Part shown: in pieces, positions 32,334 through 44,184 of the stretch | Numbering within the stretch: the first letter of the stretch is position 1 | Layout: every line of letters begins with the position of its first letter | From: Nilaparvata lugens | Taxonomy: Eukaryota; Arthropoda; Insecta; Hemiptera; Delphacidae | Reading direction: 5' to 3' | Assembly (NCBI RefSeq): GCF_014356525.2 | Contig: NC_052510.1 | Location: 16,044,778 to 16,108,777, forward strand | DNA: 64,000 nucleotides | The notes under the pieces: model-generated | Seen by the model: only the letters and a program-made list of their open reading frames with translations | The model's database searches: none | What the model was told of the DNA's origin: nothing | Position numbers and translations under genes: made by a program

Positions 32334-33300
32334 ACTGTACACATTTTTTTATAATTGGATGCAAATAGTTTCTGTACCGTACCTTTTGAATTAATATTTC
32401 ACACTCAGCCCTACAAAAGTTTAAGCAATCATTCAGATAGCCTATAATTTATAAGGATTTATCAAGTAGTATATGAATATTTCTAATGCTTGCAATACGC
32501 AGAAAAATGATTTTCAAATAAAAATAATTAATATTGATATTTCCATCGAACAATTACCGGTAATGAATTGTACGGCTTTTTATGTGTTTTGTTAATGTGT
32601 ATAATTTATAAGATTAATAAATAATATATGAAGCATTACAGTACCTAATTTGATTGATAATATTCCACTAGACTATTTTCAATTACGGTATTTACTCAAT
32701 TCTTTCTACCTACATAATACAATAGAATTCAAAAAGCCATTACTGAAAAGTGATGAATTGAGTACGGTAACATGATTTTTGAATGATGAGTCATTTAGGA
32801 GAACTTTTTCAATAATATGACCATGCTAACACATTTATGAACCTTTCAAGCCATACAATTTTCAATCTAACTGTTCAGAATTATTGATCTTAAATTTATA
32901 ATAATTTATTGCTCTACTACAGATCAAAGCGTTGATATTGACGGCAAACATCTCTGATGCTCATTTCAGTTATTATAAAATAAGAAGAGATAACGAAGGA
33001 GAATCGAAACCAATTTCGGATTATTGTCTGGATTTCTTCATTTGAGGCACTGAAAGTAGACTTGATGTTCCACACTGCACCTGAAAAAAATTATAACCTA
33101 CTGTGAAAACAATGATTTTCAAATTGAAAGCTGCCATGTAATTTTCATATTTTTTTCGAGAAGAAAAATTTAGTGGGATTGACGTTAGTAGAGATGTGAT
33201 TTATTTACGTTTAAGATTTGATACTATTTATGAATATATACAGTGTAAGTCATATGTATTGGGAACCCTTCAATAACTTGGAGACTATTGTGGATATTAC
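32334..33300. other. AT-rich non-coding interval
   Basis: No gene or repeat structure is supported. Confidence 0.35.
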
Positions 33301-33309
33301 TGTAACTTT

Positions 33310-33704
33310 CAGCATACTCTATAGGCCTACTCTACCTTTTGACGAACAACTGAATTTTAACCCCTCATAATGAGGAGCTGTAATTAGGGGCTGACTCAGG
33401 GGCTGTAACTCGAAAATTTTAAATGTAAACACCTATTGTTTGGTACTTCATTTTAAAGGCCTTTCTAAAACAAGAAAGTTGACATCAATAAAAATGTTCT
33501 ATGATACATTTATCCAAAATGGTGGCTGATTGAAGGTTTAGTTTAGAAATATTGATAAAGGTCAATCAGCCGCCATTTTTGATAAAAGTATCATAGAGAA
33601 TTTTTATTGATGTCATCTTTCTTGCTTTAGAAAGGTCTTGAAAATGATGTACCACACAATGTGTGTCAACATTTAAAATATTTGAGTTACAACCCCTCAT
33701 TTCC
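33310..33704. repeat. Inverted-repeat element remnant (left part), related to 40534-40760
   Basis: A segment with TGTAACTCGAAAATTTTAAA and AATGGTGGCTGATTGAAGG (about 33400-33530) is inverted at about 33565-33695 (CAATCAGCCGCCATTTTTGA to GAGTTACAACCCCT). A third, diverged copy of the second arm continues at 40534-40760 and ends with the inverse of CTCTACCTTTTGACG near 33338. The piggyBac-type element at 33709 inserted into this palindromic element. Confidence 0.65.
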
Positions 33705-34591
33705 TTAACCTTCATCTGCTCGCGCGGGCGGCAAATTGGCCGCATTTTTAGATTTATTGTTAACTTCCTAATCTCGCAATTAATGAGTAGTGAGTAGGGA
33801 TGGGTATCGATACATCGATGTTTTACCCTCTAGTGCATGATTTTTTTTTCAAAGCTAAAAATATTTCTTCATGCATTCTGAAGCCTATAAATTGATGTAA
33901 AAATATTTAAAAAAAATAATAGTCATATATTTTCCTCAAAAAATCCATTAAATATGTATTGTAGCCAATCGGCTACACCATGCATTACAGACAATAAAAT
34001 CTTATTACTTACATCGTTTTTCCTGTATCCTCCAAATCCTAGGATTGCCTATAGATGTGTTTATATTAATATTGCTAAACACTATTCTCTTATTTTTCTT
34101 CACAATAAAACAAAATATTTTACACTTGTAGATTTTCAAATAAAGATTATTTTCTTCAAATAAGAAAATTACGATATAAGCCAATTGTTTAAAAAAATCA
34201 CTATGACCGAACTAAATGAGGAAGATTGTTTGTTTTGTCACAGTTTCTAATGATTAAAATACTAAAATTTGTAAAGTTGTAAGCTTTGTGATTTGGTTGA
34301 ATGGAAGATTACTAATTTTTATTATGAAAATCATAGAAGCAGTTTTTATTTTTGTTCATACAGAGTGCTATTTTACATTTGCAACACTCAAACATTGAAA
34401 ACCCCTTGCATCCCGTCATTTTACACCTCTGTTTACATGATTTGTCAGTATGTACGATCCAGTGTGACAACTGATCTGAAGCAACATCCTTAGGGGGTGC
34501 TGACTTGGATTGGGTTTTAGTTTTTTTTGGTGCAGGTGATGATGTTGCACTTGGCCGCCCCCTCTTCAAAGGTTCATGCTTTCCTATTCTA

Positions 34592-35206
34592 CCGGGTGAT
34601 TTTTTAGTCCTGTTACCCTATTTTTAATACATGGTCATTTTTCCCTAATAAAGGGAAATTTTGTTTTGTTGCACGTAGTTGGTAGCCCTACTCACTCAGT
34701 ATACACAAGGCAGTGCGAGTTTATTATCCTTAAGCTGTGTAACATTTTGTGATGATTCCGGTCGTGTTATGAACAGAATTTCTTTTACCATAGAATAACA
34801 TTTACCACAGATCGAATAATAAGCAAGGGTTTATGGCCACCAAGGTCTCCAGACCTCACATCCCCTGATTACTTTTTGTGGGGCCACATCAAGTCTGAGG
34901 CCTTCAAAAACAATCCTCACAATATTGATGAACTGAAAGCCAATATTACAGACTTAATCACGAATATTTCCAATATAACTCTGAAAAAGGTTTCTGCTGA
35001 TATGGTGAAAAGAGTCCGAGCGTGTATAACCTCAATGGATGGACATTTTGAGCATATGGTGTAATAATTTTAAGTAACTAAGAAATGTGAATAATAAAAT
35101 ATCAATTTTCTTTTGTAAATAACAAATATTATTTTTTTATTAATACCCAAATTTCCGTTTATAAATTACATCAAAAATTGGGTAACAGGACTAAAAAATC
35201 ACCCTG
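34592..35206 (+). mobile_element. mariner/Tc1-like element (shell 4), internally deleted
   Basis: Inverted ends contain TTTTTTAGTCCTGTTACCC about 7 bp from each tip (34592 and 35206) and are flanked by TA. The plus strand encodes the transposase C-terminus from about 34830 to 35064: WPPRSPDLTSPDYFLWGHIK, where the D of SPD/SPDY is the third catalytic acid, then KVSADMVKRVRACITSMDGH. The first two thirds are missing. It interrupts the piggyBac gene, and removing it with one TA restores that frame. Confidence 0.85.
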
Positions 35207-36451
35207 TACAAAGCGTTTCACCCAATTCAAGCCTGAACTGAGGAAGGTTTAGATTTTTTATTTTGTTGTCTTTGCTTTGCTTTGTCTTCATAGCTCGTGT
35301 ATACAGGAGGTAGGCATTTATCACGGCAATATCAACAAGGTGATAGAACAACCTGAAGTACCATTTTCGTGATCTCATAGTAATTTTTAGCGTGCTAATA
35401 AGCTGTCCATAAGATCAACATCCCCCATGTTCTTGTTATATTGAAATACAACATTAGGACATGGCACTTCAACACTTGTCTTTGTTGATCGGCAGTATCT
35501 TTTTATTGTGGTGATTGGCTCACTACCTGCACTAGTTGATAATAGCCGTACACATTTATTGTCCACCCACATTAGAGATGAAATATCACAGTTGTCTACA
35601 CATGAAACGTATTCATAAATTGTTCCTCGAGCAACAGATTTTATCTCTTTCTTCGTTTTCAAATTTGGCAGTTTACTATTTGGCACACGGTCTGCACGCA
35701 CAGTTCCAGTACATAAAATGCCTTTTGATTTTAAAAAAGTTAACAAGCCAATAGATGTGTAGAAATTATCAAAATAAAGTTTGTGGTTCACATTTTCTGT
35801 CACAATTCGCGTCAATCTAACTACCGTATTCCCAGTTGCACCTAAGTCTATTTCATTGTCTAACTGAATTGCAGAGTTACTTTCACCAGTGTATACTTCG
35901 AAATTATAGGCATAACCTGACACACCACACAAAACAAAGAATTTGAAGCCATATGGATGCGGTTTGTTAGGCATGTACTGAAGTAAATGGTGATGAAGTT
36001 TTGAAGAGCACATTTGTTCATCAACTGAAAGTTTTTCTTCAAGAGGAACTGAGGCAAACTTTTGAAGAAGTGTGTCAACTACTGGTCTGATTTTGAATAA
36101 TTGGTCATGGCCAGGTTGATTTCTTGGAATAAGACTGGCATTGTTATTGAAGTGTAACATTTGCCTAATTTTTTCGAAATGATTCAGAGACATGGCTTCC
36201 TGAATAAGTTTGAGGCCAAATGTTGGATTCCAATACATCCGAATATTTTTGGCAGTCATTACTGTTGAGATGATCAAGATTCCCAAGTATCGGTAAATTT
36301 CATCTTTAGAAATATTGAAAGGTTTGTCTGGATTTTTTTCTACACTGTAATGAAGGGTTTCTGTTGCTATTTTGTTCAATAGATCATCATTAAAAAAATA
36401 CAAAAAATACTGTAGTGGTGTGTCTAATTGTAGGATTTCAGGAGGTAAATC

Positions 36452-37094
36452 GGTACTTGAGTATTAAACGGAGGCCACCTAACCTACAGAAATATTTCGT
36501 ACGGGATACCATAAATAACTACATAATTGGAAAGAACACACTTTAATAGATTAACAGGTGAAGTTTAGAATTAATCCGACGCCTGGTTCTGACGTTGTGC
36601 AACCCAGAACGCAGCAATGTCGGTCAGGATGGAGTTGAAAGCGTCGCCGCCGCTAGCAGTCACATCTGATCGCTACACGTATTCTACCAAATAGCTATCC
36701 AAATGATGGCGCGCAGTTCCTCGCTGCGCTAAAGAAACTTAACTTAAGAAAGAAACTTACACTATCCTCTTCATTTCGAGGTAAATCCCACAACAAAATC
36801 ACGTCACTCATTATTGAAACACGTATAGCAGTAGTAGCGCACGGCAATAAATCACTCAGTACACTGACCAGACACAGTGACAGGCGATGACAGGGAATGG
36901 CGCGCGCTCCGGTCAACGACCCTGACCTTGGCCTACTTGGAGGGGATTTTGCGAGTAGACACATGACCCATCTGATAACGCTCGACTCACAACAATACTA
37001 GAATAGTTCTACTACAACATCTATAACAATTTAACCTTCTATAAGTGCCGCGGCGCGTTTCGTAATAGTGGCCTCCGTTTAATACTCAAGTACC
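36452..37094. mobile_element. 643-bp non-autonomous element (shell 4) with 8-bp target duplication
   Basis: Perfect 27-bp inverted ends starting GGTACTTGAGTATTAAACG are flanked by exact GGTAAATC duplications (36444-36451 and 37095-37102). The interior is non-coding and comparatively GC-rich. A GG start with an 8-bp duplication fits Merlin-like elements, but hAT or P types cannot be excluded. The left tip itself supplies a TAA that stops the interrupted piggyBac frame. Confidence 0.88.
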
Positions 37095-38149
37095 GGTAAA
37101 TCAGTATTTCCTGTAAATTTCAGTTCATCATCACTGAGTTTCAAATTTTTTTTCTTCCATATAATATTTTTGTGCTTGTGTTTGTCTTTTTGCGAATTTT
37201 TGTTGAGGGTTACTACTATCGGTGTTTGTATCTGAAGTGCTTGCTGTTGTAACTGTATGTGAATGGGCATCAACAGTATCACTAACGTGCTCGTATATTG
37301 GCTCATCATCTTGTGTGTCCTGTAATTCATCTAAAGTCTCTATAAGTCTGTTGGGAACAGTGTTGAAATCAGTAATATTTGATCCATTGATGTTATCTAA
37401 TTCATCCAAATCACTATTTTCCAGCTCGTCTTCACTTATGTCAAAATTGAAAATTACATCTTCAGTCAAGGGTAAAATTCCATCATTACTGTTAATATAA
37501 GAACAATCACCTTTTTCCATGGTATTTCATGTGAAAAAACGTAACAATCAATATCAAAAAAGAATTAACTACAGGAAATCAACAGCAGGCTTTAGAAGAG
37601 AGAATAAACAAGTTTCAAACATAACCTAATAAAGCTTAGTCAACACAACCACGCACTGCATGATGTAGCCGATTTGGAACAACACTTAATTTAAAGATAT
37701 CTTCTTGAAAATGTCGATAAAATCGAATGTAAATCATCATAAGTTGAATTGAAACTATAATTCACACAAAAAACATTTTTCCAATACTTTCAAATTGATA
37801 AAAAATACTCAAACCGATAACGAAATCACGCCACGAGTACATTCAACAGCCGACCGACGCCAGTTGAGAAACATATGATTATTTTGAATTCTATCACTGT
37901 TACCAACAGCAAAAACTGATTCTGCGCACTAGAAACGTACAGACTTCAGTCTCAATGCATAATGTAGCTTATATTCTACTTCACAGCCTGGCTACAGTGT
38001 CAAATACAAGCTGTAGCCGATCGGCTACAGTATGCACTAGAGGGTTAAAAACATCAAACATCGATGATTACTGTTCGATGTTTTTCACTTATCGATGGTT
38101 TTTACCTAGACATCGGTCAATCGATGTTTTTCCCAACTAAAAAGTAAAA

Positions 38150-40199
38150 ACAATTCTAATTTTATTTAAGTTTTTTTTATTTTTTTTGAAGGGGATTATC
38201 TTGAGAGGAAGAGTAACGTTTTCTAGATGCTAGAATAGTTCAAAATTTAATCATTATCTTTGTCATGTTTTGTCGTGCATATAGATCACTCTTGTGCAAG
38301 ATCTCGCATAAGTTTTGACTTACTGCAGATTGTTATTTTTATTTTTCAATCAGGCTCTCTGTATTTTTATGTGAGAATGTTGGATACTCTTGAAGATTTA
38401 CATAACTACTGTGGACCGTGTCAAGGTTAGATACTCATTTAAAATTGAATAAGTCGGATTCTTCGTTTCTTAGGAAGAAAGAGTTTTATCTTTTTAAGAG
38501 ATTTCCTCAACATGCGTTTAACATCAACTAGTCCTCGTATTGTAAGGAGTGCAGATATCCATATAAAAAAACTTAATTCATTTTCATTTCCTAAATAAAA
38601 CTATCAAGTATTGAATGAATACGATATGAGTATCAATGATTGATAAAATTAGCTTAGGATGAAATTTCAAGACAGAATCTTCGAGTATATCCCGAGAGGT
38701 TTCTGACTTGACTATGAAAATGACAAATCTTGTGAACTAGAGTTGATCTTTCTTGTAACAACCCGACTTCAATTATCATTCGAAAGACTGTTACTTGAAT
38801 ACCACAAGTCCAAAATTGCTGAAATTCCAGTTAGTAACTGTTAAAATATTGGAACAATACCTCTAGATAAAATTGTAGTCACTTTAGAAGCTCCTTTTGT
38901 ACTTTTTCGAAATTTATGAAAAATATATACCAATAGCTCAATCAACTTCCCAAATAATTGAATTCCAATCTACACCAAAATAATAAACTAATACTCTGTA
39001 AGCTTATTAACAGAAGTGATGTGGGTTCAGTTGAATTGATTTCACCGTGCTTTATCATTTTTAAAAGAATAAGTGTTAAGTATAATAATTATACTGCACA
39101 TTATATAATTTTCACTGTGTTAATATTAATACTGATGAAAATCTATTCATCCATCGTTTCTGACATGCCTTTTGAGAATTTATTCTTTCCAAATTATTTG
39201 ATCATTACTATCATCCATTTTATAAAACAGTAATATTAATAGTTCAACTTTATTCTCTTTACAAAATTGTACAATAGAATACCGTCTATCGTATTAAACA
39301 AGTATTCAAATCTAAAAAACAATATTTTAGAATTGGATTTTCTTTTTTAAATTCGATTAAATATAAATTTCCGTTCCTAAACGTCAAGTCTGATTACCTA
39401 CAAACATTTATAAACTTTCTCTTTGACTGCTGCCAATCAATAATATTTCTTCATTGTTAACTACTTTTCAAAAGCTCTTTCCCATTCTTTTATATGTACA
39501 TAAAAAATGAAATTGATTTTCATTATCTGAGTCACTCTAAGGACATAAATAGTCTTCAATATCGGGGCAACGAGCTCCGCTCTGGAGTACAAAAGCATAT
39601 AAAAGTTATTACGAAAGAAGAAATTATAATATATTTATAGTTAATACAGATAAAGGCTCTATCTAATCACAGTGGATTAAGATTAATTCCCAGAGGAATG
39701 CAAAAATTTCTCTCACAAAAGCATGTTAAATTTTAATCCTGATTAATTTCACGTGAACCAAATCAGAGAAGACCATTTCAAAAAGATAGCTTATCTGATT
39801 GGTTCTACTGGAATTAATCAGGATTAAAATTTAACCAGCTTTTGTACAAATGGCACTAAGTACCTGATTGAATGATTACAAAAGTTCAACAGTTGAGTCA
39901 TCATTTTGTCTCAGTCCCACACACATGCACTCGTTCACCCACTTCCATCATCAACAAACGGCGAAATTGTCAGCTGTTTTTCCAAGGATGATTAGATACT
40001 TTTGATGTCCTTCAGCAAATTTTCCCATGGATGAGACCTAGTGCAATCGAATTTTTATATCATAAACCTACTATGTTCTGAATTTCGTGGGAATCGTTAG
40101 AGCCGTTTTCGAGATTCGGTGAAATACAAACATATAAAAACATCTAAACATATAAACAGAAATTGCTTGTTTAATAGTCTAGAATAGTATCATTCTGTA
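38150..40199. other. Interior of the hAT-like element without a recognised gene
   Basis: No transposase or other coding sequence is convincing. A 50-bp imperfect inverted repeat (39716-39767 and 39794-39844, core AATTTTAATCCTGATTAAT) forms a hairpin. The stretch AATCGTTAGAGCCGTTTTCG followed by repeated ACATATAAA near 40090-40160 resembles the short-repeat tails of arthropod non-LTR elements. Confidence 0.5.
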
Positions 40200-40533
40200 A
40201 AAACCTAGGGCGATACATTAATGTTTAAAATATTGATGTTTAGAAACATGAATGTTTACTGTTTGATGTTTTTCACTTATCGATGTTAAGGTGAAAAAAA
40301 CTTCGATGTTCAAAACATTGATGTTTTGTCTTCCGATACCCATCCCTAGTGGTGAGAGTGCCATGTAATTCTCCCCCACTATCTTCCCTAACTTCTTCAG
40401 CCCTTATCCAGCTCAGTTGGTGACTTGCTTGAGCATAGGAGTGATTTTTAGTGTATGACTACTGGTGAGTGGCCAAATTGCCGCTGCATGAGCGGAATTG
40501 TAACTCCACAAGGCGCAAGGGGATGAAGGTTAA

Positions 40534-40760
40534 AAACTAAAACTTCAATCAGCCGCCATTTTAGATACAAGTATCATAGAAAATTTTTATTTTGTCATCT
40601 CAAAAAGATGTCATCTCTAAAAAGATCTTTAAAATGATGTATCACACAATGGGTGCTTACATTTATTCGAGTTACAACCCCTAAGTCATCCTCTTATGAG
40701 GGGTTGAAATTCAGTTATATGTCAAAAGGTAGAGTATTTGACCAATAAATTATCCTGAAA
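40534..40760. repeat. Right part of the palindromic element interrupted at 33709
   Basis: CTTCAATCAGCCGCCATTTT to GTCAAAAGGTAGAGTA is inverted relative to 33338-33530. It shows the host sequence of the nested stack continuing on the right. Confidence 0.6.
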
Positions 40761-42034
40761 TTTACAATAAAGGGTGTTTACTGGGAACCGCATGGTTTTA
40801 AAAAAGCCACAAATTTTTAAATTTTGAACAAAAACTTTGTTTTTCACACATTGTAGAACACATTGTTTGAAAAAATTAAGTTTTTGTTAGAAATTTAAAA
40901 ACTTTAAGGACAAAATGTGCTGGAAATTTACTTCTACACTACACTCGAATGAGTCATCAAAAATACAATTTTTGGGAAACTTGAAAATAAGTCCCATATC
41001 TGGATTTAAGCCTATAGCACTAAAGCTCCATAATATCGTTAACGGTGCGTTGTAGACAATTTTTGCATAGGACAAAAAGTGTTTGAAATTCAATTCTGCA
41101 CCCGAATTACTTACCAGAAAGCCTAAATGAGACTTTTTGGAAAACTAAAAAAATGCAGAAAATTTCGCATGTTGAGAACACATTGAAAAAACAGTTCAAG
41201 AAAGTGAAAATTAGAAATTTTTGCACATTGAAAACATGTTGAAAAAACCGGTAAAAATACGTTTAAATTATAACGTTGAATATTTTTAATATTCCACGTT
41301 GGAAACACATTGAAAAAACTGTTGAAATTATGACGTTGAAAAATTCAACCTCTTACGGTTATTCAACAAAAAAACACATTTCAACGTTGAAAAGATGATC
41401 TTGTGCTACCTGGGGTGTTTCCAAGAATCTCATTGAAATACAAGCTTGAACATTCAAATAATTCATTTCCAAATAGGTCTATGAATTTAAAATGAAATAC
41501 CGGTACTTATATCTGTTCCTCAGAGGTAAACTAACATTTCCATCATTTTTCAGGAGAGTCATTTGAAAGTTGCACTACCAAACGTTTTGGATTCACTTCA
41601 TCATAAATGAATATAGTTTATATTTCTTGCTTCAATTCATATATTTGTATTCAAAAAATAATTTTAATTATGCACTGACTTGTGGGTTATTTACTAATGA
41701 TAGTTTACTTTAAACAACTTTTACTCTTCAAAGACAATAAGGAATAATAACATTGTATTTTTAAATTAATTTATTTACAACTGAAGTCATCTTATGAAAA
41801 ACATATTATAACATCTAATAGATTGATAGATGGTCCATTAATAGATAGTATTCATATTGGAAAATCATTTGCACTTTCTGAATGTTTGATGTTTTTGTAG
41901 AAATCATGAAAACATGATGGCACCCACCTCAAGGATGTCTGTAGATCTCTATACTTGGCGGCATTTATCTGTCTTGGAACACTGTTTACTGCTTCAATTG
42001 CTCAGGCCAACTTGTACCTTTTCTGGAATACCTC
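40761..42034. other. AT-rich non-coding interval
   Basis: No gene is supported. A repeated ACATTGAAAA / AACGTTGAAA motif around 41160-41390 gives a local low-complexity pattern. It ends at a piggyBac-type TTAA-CCCTTTCTGTACTGGG (42035 on). Confidence 0.4.
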
Positions 42035-43090
42035 TTAACCCTTTCTGTACTGGGTTTCCAAATAGGAAGTGGTAAGCTCAGACTGGGTTTTCTGGAGAAT
42101 CTTGTTTAACTGTTGGTTCCAATCACTGTTGCAACAGTTGGACAGTTTTCTTTTACTTCCTTCTCAGATTAACTTTATACTATCAAATAACTTTAAAATG
42201 TTCAATAATTCATAATTCTTTTTGTAGGGTAGGTAGGGGGGGTTGTTGGTTTTGCGCATTTGGTTAGTCTGTAGACATGGAATGAGTTTGGACTGATTTA
42301 TGGTTTTTATGATTTGAAATTGTGTTTCCTTCAATTATTTTTTTTGGGAAAAATACACTAGTTGAAATAATGAACAAAAAAGATATTTCTCATGCACATG
42401 TAAGTTTCTCTGAAATATATGACCCACCATATTTGATGTTTTTCTGTTGTTCACTCACCCTCTTCTGACATGGTCACTTTTACTATTTATTTGTTTCACT
42501 ATTTTCATTTCCTTTACACCATTTATTAGCCTACATGATAGACCTGCTATTTTTTTCAAAATTTAACTTTTCTGTGATACACATCAAAGCAGGGAACTAC
42601 ATATAATGATCCTACATCACATTTTTTGCACATGTATCTTGATTCTTTCCTCTTTTTTCATTTACCGTGGTGTGGGTACAAACATGGCATTTTCTCATTG
42701 CACTTTTTCAGCTAGTGAAATATGTTCACCTGTTGTCACCATGTACAGTGCATGATAATTCAACAAAATCAAGTCAATTGAATGGAAAAACTTTCTTAAA
42801 CCACTTCACTGTTTTGCGAACACACTGCACTGAGCTCAGTATCATGTCAGTTCTGTCAACAGATCCCATATTTGCATTGTAGTCAACAATACATAAAGGT
42901 TTTTCTTTATACTCGCCAGTTTTGATGTCTTTCTTGTGCGTTTTTACTATCTCATTATTGTGTAGTGTTGTCAAAATTGTTACATTTTTTTTATCCATCC
43001 ATTTTAGAATCAATATTATTTGCAGACCTGGAGACTCTTTCACCTTTTTTTTAGAATCTGGTAAAGCTAGCATCAATTGTCTGTAACAGA
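42035..43090 (-). pseudogene. PGBD4-like piggyBac element: 3' end and C-terminal transposase segment
   Basis: TTAA-CCCTTTCTGTACTGGGT at 42035 is a piggyBac-type end. The minus frame from 43090 to 42774 reads ILKWMDKKNVTILTTLHNNE, KPLCIVDYNANMGSVDRTDM (third catalytic Asp in SVD) and CVRKTVKWFKKVF. Upstream pieces of the same gene are at 43928-44098 and 56553-56858, separated by two large insertions. Confidence 0.8.
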
Positions 43091-43547
43091 CAATAAACAA
43101 ACAGTAACTGTTTACAGTACCACAAAATTAGTCACACGTGAATTAGGGACATACATGTGAGTATTCCTGAAAGTGTTTTGAAAATTCTGTCAAAATCTTT
43201 TTCTTTGATTAATTGTATTACTTTTCATATAATTCAGCAACTTATCCCAGTTTTCACCATTCTGAAGAATTTTGAAAGTATTTGGTACCTCTGTGTTGCT
43301 TATTTTCCATCACCGGTTTTTAGGTTTATTGACACGGTTTATTTCTTTCCCGCCATGTTGAATTATATTCTTTTTAACTATATTAAAAAGTAAATATATC
43401 AAGTAGTAAGTGGGATCCTTCTTCCAAATTTGGTATTCTCAAGATTGTCTTTGCGTAACCTACATACCTATTCCGCACCAGCCTACATTTCCGTTTGACA
43501 TTGCAATCTTGATTCAATTTGAATTTTTTTTAAATTAACAAATTGAG

Positions 43548-43927
43548 ATGGCAGACATTGAGGATACTCATTTTGAAACTGGTGACTCTGGTTCTTCAGT
43601 TACATACCCTATGCAATGCTCTGCATTGCGTAAGAACGGTTTTGTTATGCTAAAGGCTCGTCCTTGTAAAATAGTGGAAATGTTAACTTCAAAGACTGGT
43701 AAACACGGACATGCCAAGGTTCACTTGGTTGGACTGGATATTTTTAATGGAAAGAAATACGAAGATATTTGCCCCTCTACTCACAACATGGATGTACCAT
43801 TTGTAAAGCGTGAAGATTATCAGTTAACCGATATTTCCGATGATGGCTACTTGTGTCTGATGTCTGACAACGATGATCTGCGTGAGGATTTGAAAGTGCC
43901 AGATGGTGAAATCGGGCAACAACTCAA
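43548..43927 (+). pseudogene. eIF5A: Retrocopy of translation factor eIF5A, truncated at codon 127
   Basis: An uninterrupted frame starts [20 protein letters not shown] and contains the hypusine loop [16 protein letters not shown] with the modifiable lysine of GKHGH, then [20 protein letters not shown] and [20 protein letters not shown]. It stops after GEIGQQLN because transposon sequence begins there, so about 33 C-terminal residues of the 160-residue factor are missing. No intron is seen. Residue changes such as LKARPC and EMLTSK, and the lack of a promoter or 3' end, argue for a dead copy. The upstream 60 bp may be its 5' UTR. Confidence 0.85.
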
Positions 43928-44098
43928 TTAGTCTCTAGGGCATGAAGATGCAATGACAATTTTGGGCTTGTGTACCAATTATCAGTGTATAATGTATGTC
44001 CTTTGTTGATGTAGGGCTGCAGAAGAGTAGTCACTATACTTCCAGAAATTCCTAGTCCATCTACACTGTCAATAGCAGTTTCATTAACCATATTAATT
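43928..44098 (-). pseudogene. PGBD4-like piggyBac transposase, middle segment
   Basis: The minus frame reads INMVNETAIDSVDGLGISGS, then LLQPYINKGHTLYTDNWYTS (second catalytic Asp in TDNWY) and HLHALETN, where eIF5A sequence begins. In relatives TN is followed by A-CGTVR, so the cut is internal to the gene. On the other side it is joined at 44098/44099 to the DUF7869-type element. Confidence 0.85.
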
Positions 44099-44184
44099 GA
44101 AGGGTCGGGGGGAAAAACGATGATAGTCAGTTTGAGCGGAAACCAAGAAAAATCAAGTTGAAAGTTGGAAACCCAAGCATTCAT

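Larger units (their letters stand above)
34312..37520 (-). pseudogene. piggyBac transposase split by two transposon insertions
   Basis: Minus strand, start MEKGDCSYINSNDG at 37520. The acidic N-terminus changes frame within an A-rich run near 37160. KFTGNTDLP meets the MITE at 37094; beyond it PEILQLDTPLQYFLYFFNDD continues in the same frame. Catalytic blocks are LSVDEQMCSSKL, NHKLYFDNFYTSIG and NMGDVDLMDSLLAR. One base is missing after LLAR, then MRSRKWYFRLFYHLVD follows. A mariner-like insertion at 34592-35206 splits LGETLC from RIGKHEPLKRGRPS, and the protein ends with a cysteine domain (CKQRCKMTGCKG, CCKCKIALCMNKNKNCFYDF). Apart from the two insertions there are only about two frame lesions. 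Confidence 0.9.
33826..38044 (-). mobile_element. piggyBac element (shell 3), 4.2 kb including two insertions
   Basis: Ends CCCTCTAGTGCATGA (33826) and TGCACTAGAGGG (to 38044) are inverted copies, flanked by TTTA (probably a mutated TTAA, 33822-33825) and TTAA (38045-38048). Subterminal GTAGCCGATCGGCTAC palindromes lie at both ends (about 33962 and 38011). It carries its own transposase gene and sits only about 30 bp inside the hAT-like left end. Confidence 0.88.
33795..40348. mobile_element. hAT-like element (shell 2) with 8-bp target duplication
   Basis: Terminal sequences TAGGGATGGGTATCGATA (33795) and, inverted, TAGGGATGGGTATCGGAAG (40348) are flanked by GTAGTGAG (33787-33794) and GTGGTGAG (40349-40356), 7 of 8 identical. 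Subterminal ATCGATGTTT-type repeats occur at 33811-33822, 38050-38135 and 40200-40335. Eight-base duplication and the TAGGG-GGG start fit hAT. No hAT transposase is recognisable, so it was non-autonomous or is eroded. Confidence 0.75.
33709..40529. mobile_element. Outermost shell: piggyBac-type MITE with TTAA, host of all nested elements
   Basis: Ends TTAA-CCTTCATCTGCTCGCGC (33705 onward) and GGATGAAGG-TTAA (to 40533) match the 208-bp MITE at 667-874. Its own sequence is confined to 33709-33794 and 40357-40529 (about 260 bp); everything between is a later insertion. Confidence 0.85.

Noticed and set aside
36695..36964. An 89-codon ORF inside the 643-bp element at 36452-37094
   Set aside because: The element is small with perfect terminal repeats and the ORF has no transposase motif; it is treated as non-coding.
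43548..43927. Functional eIF5A gene
   Set aside because: It lacks the last fifth of the protein, runs into opposite-strand transposase sequence with no splice donor, and has no visible downstream exon.
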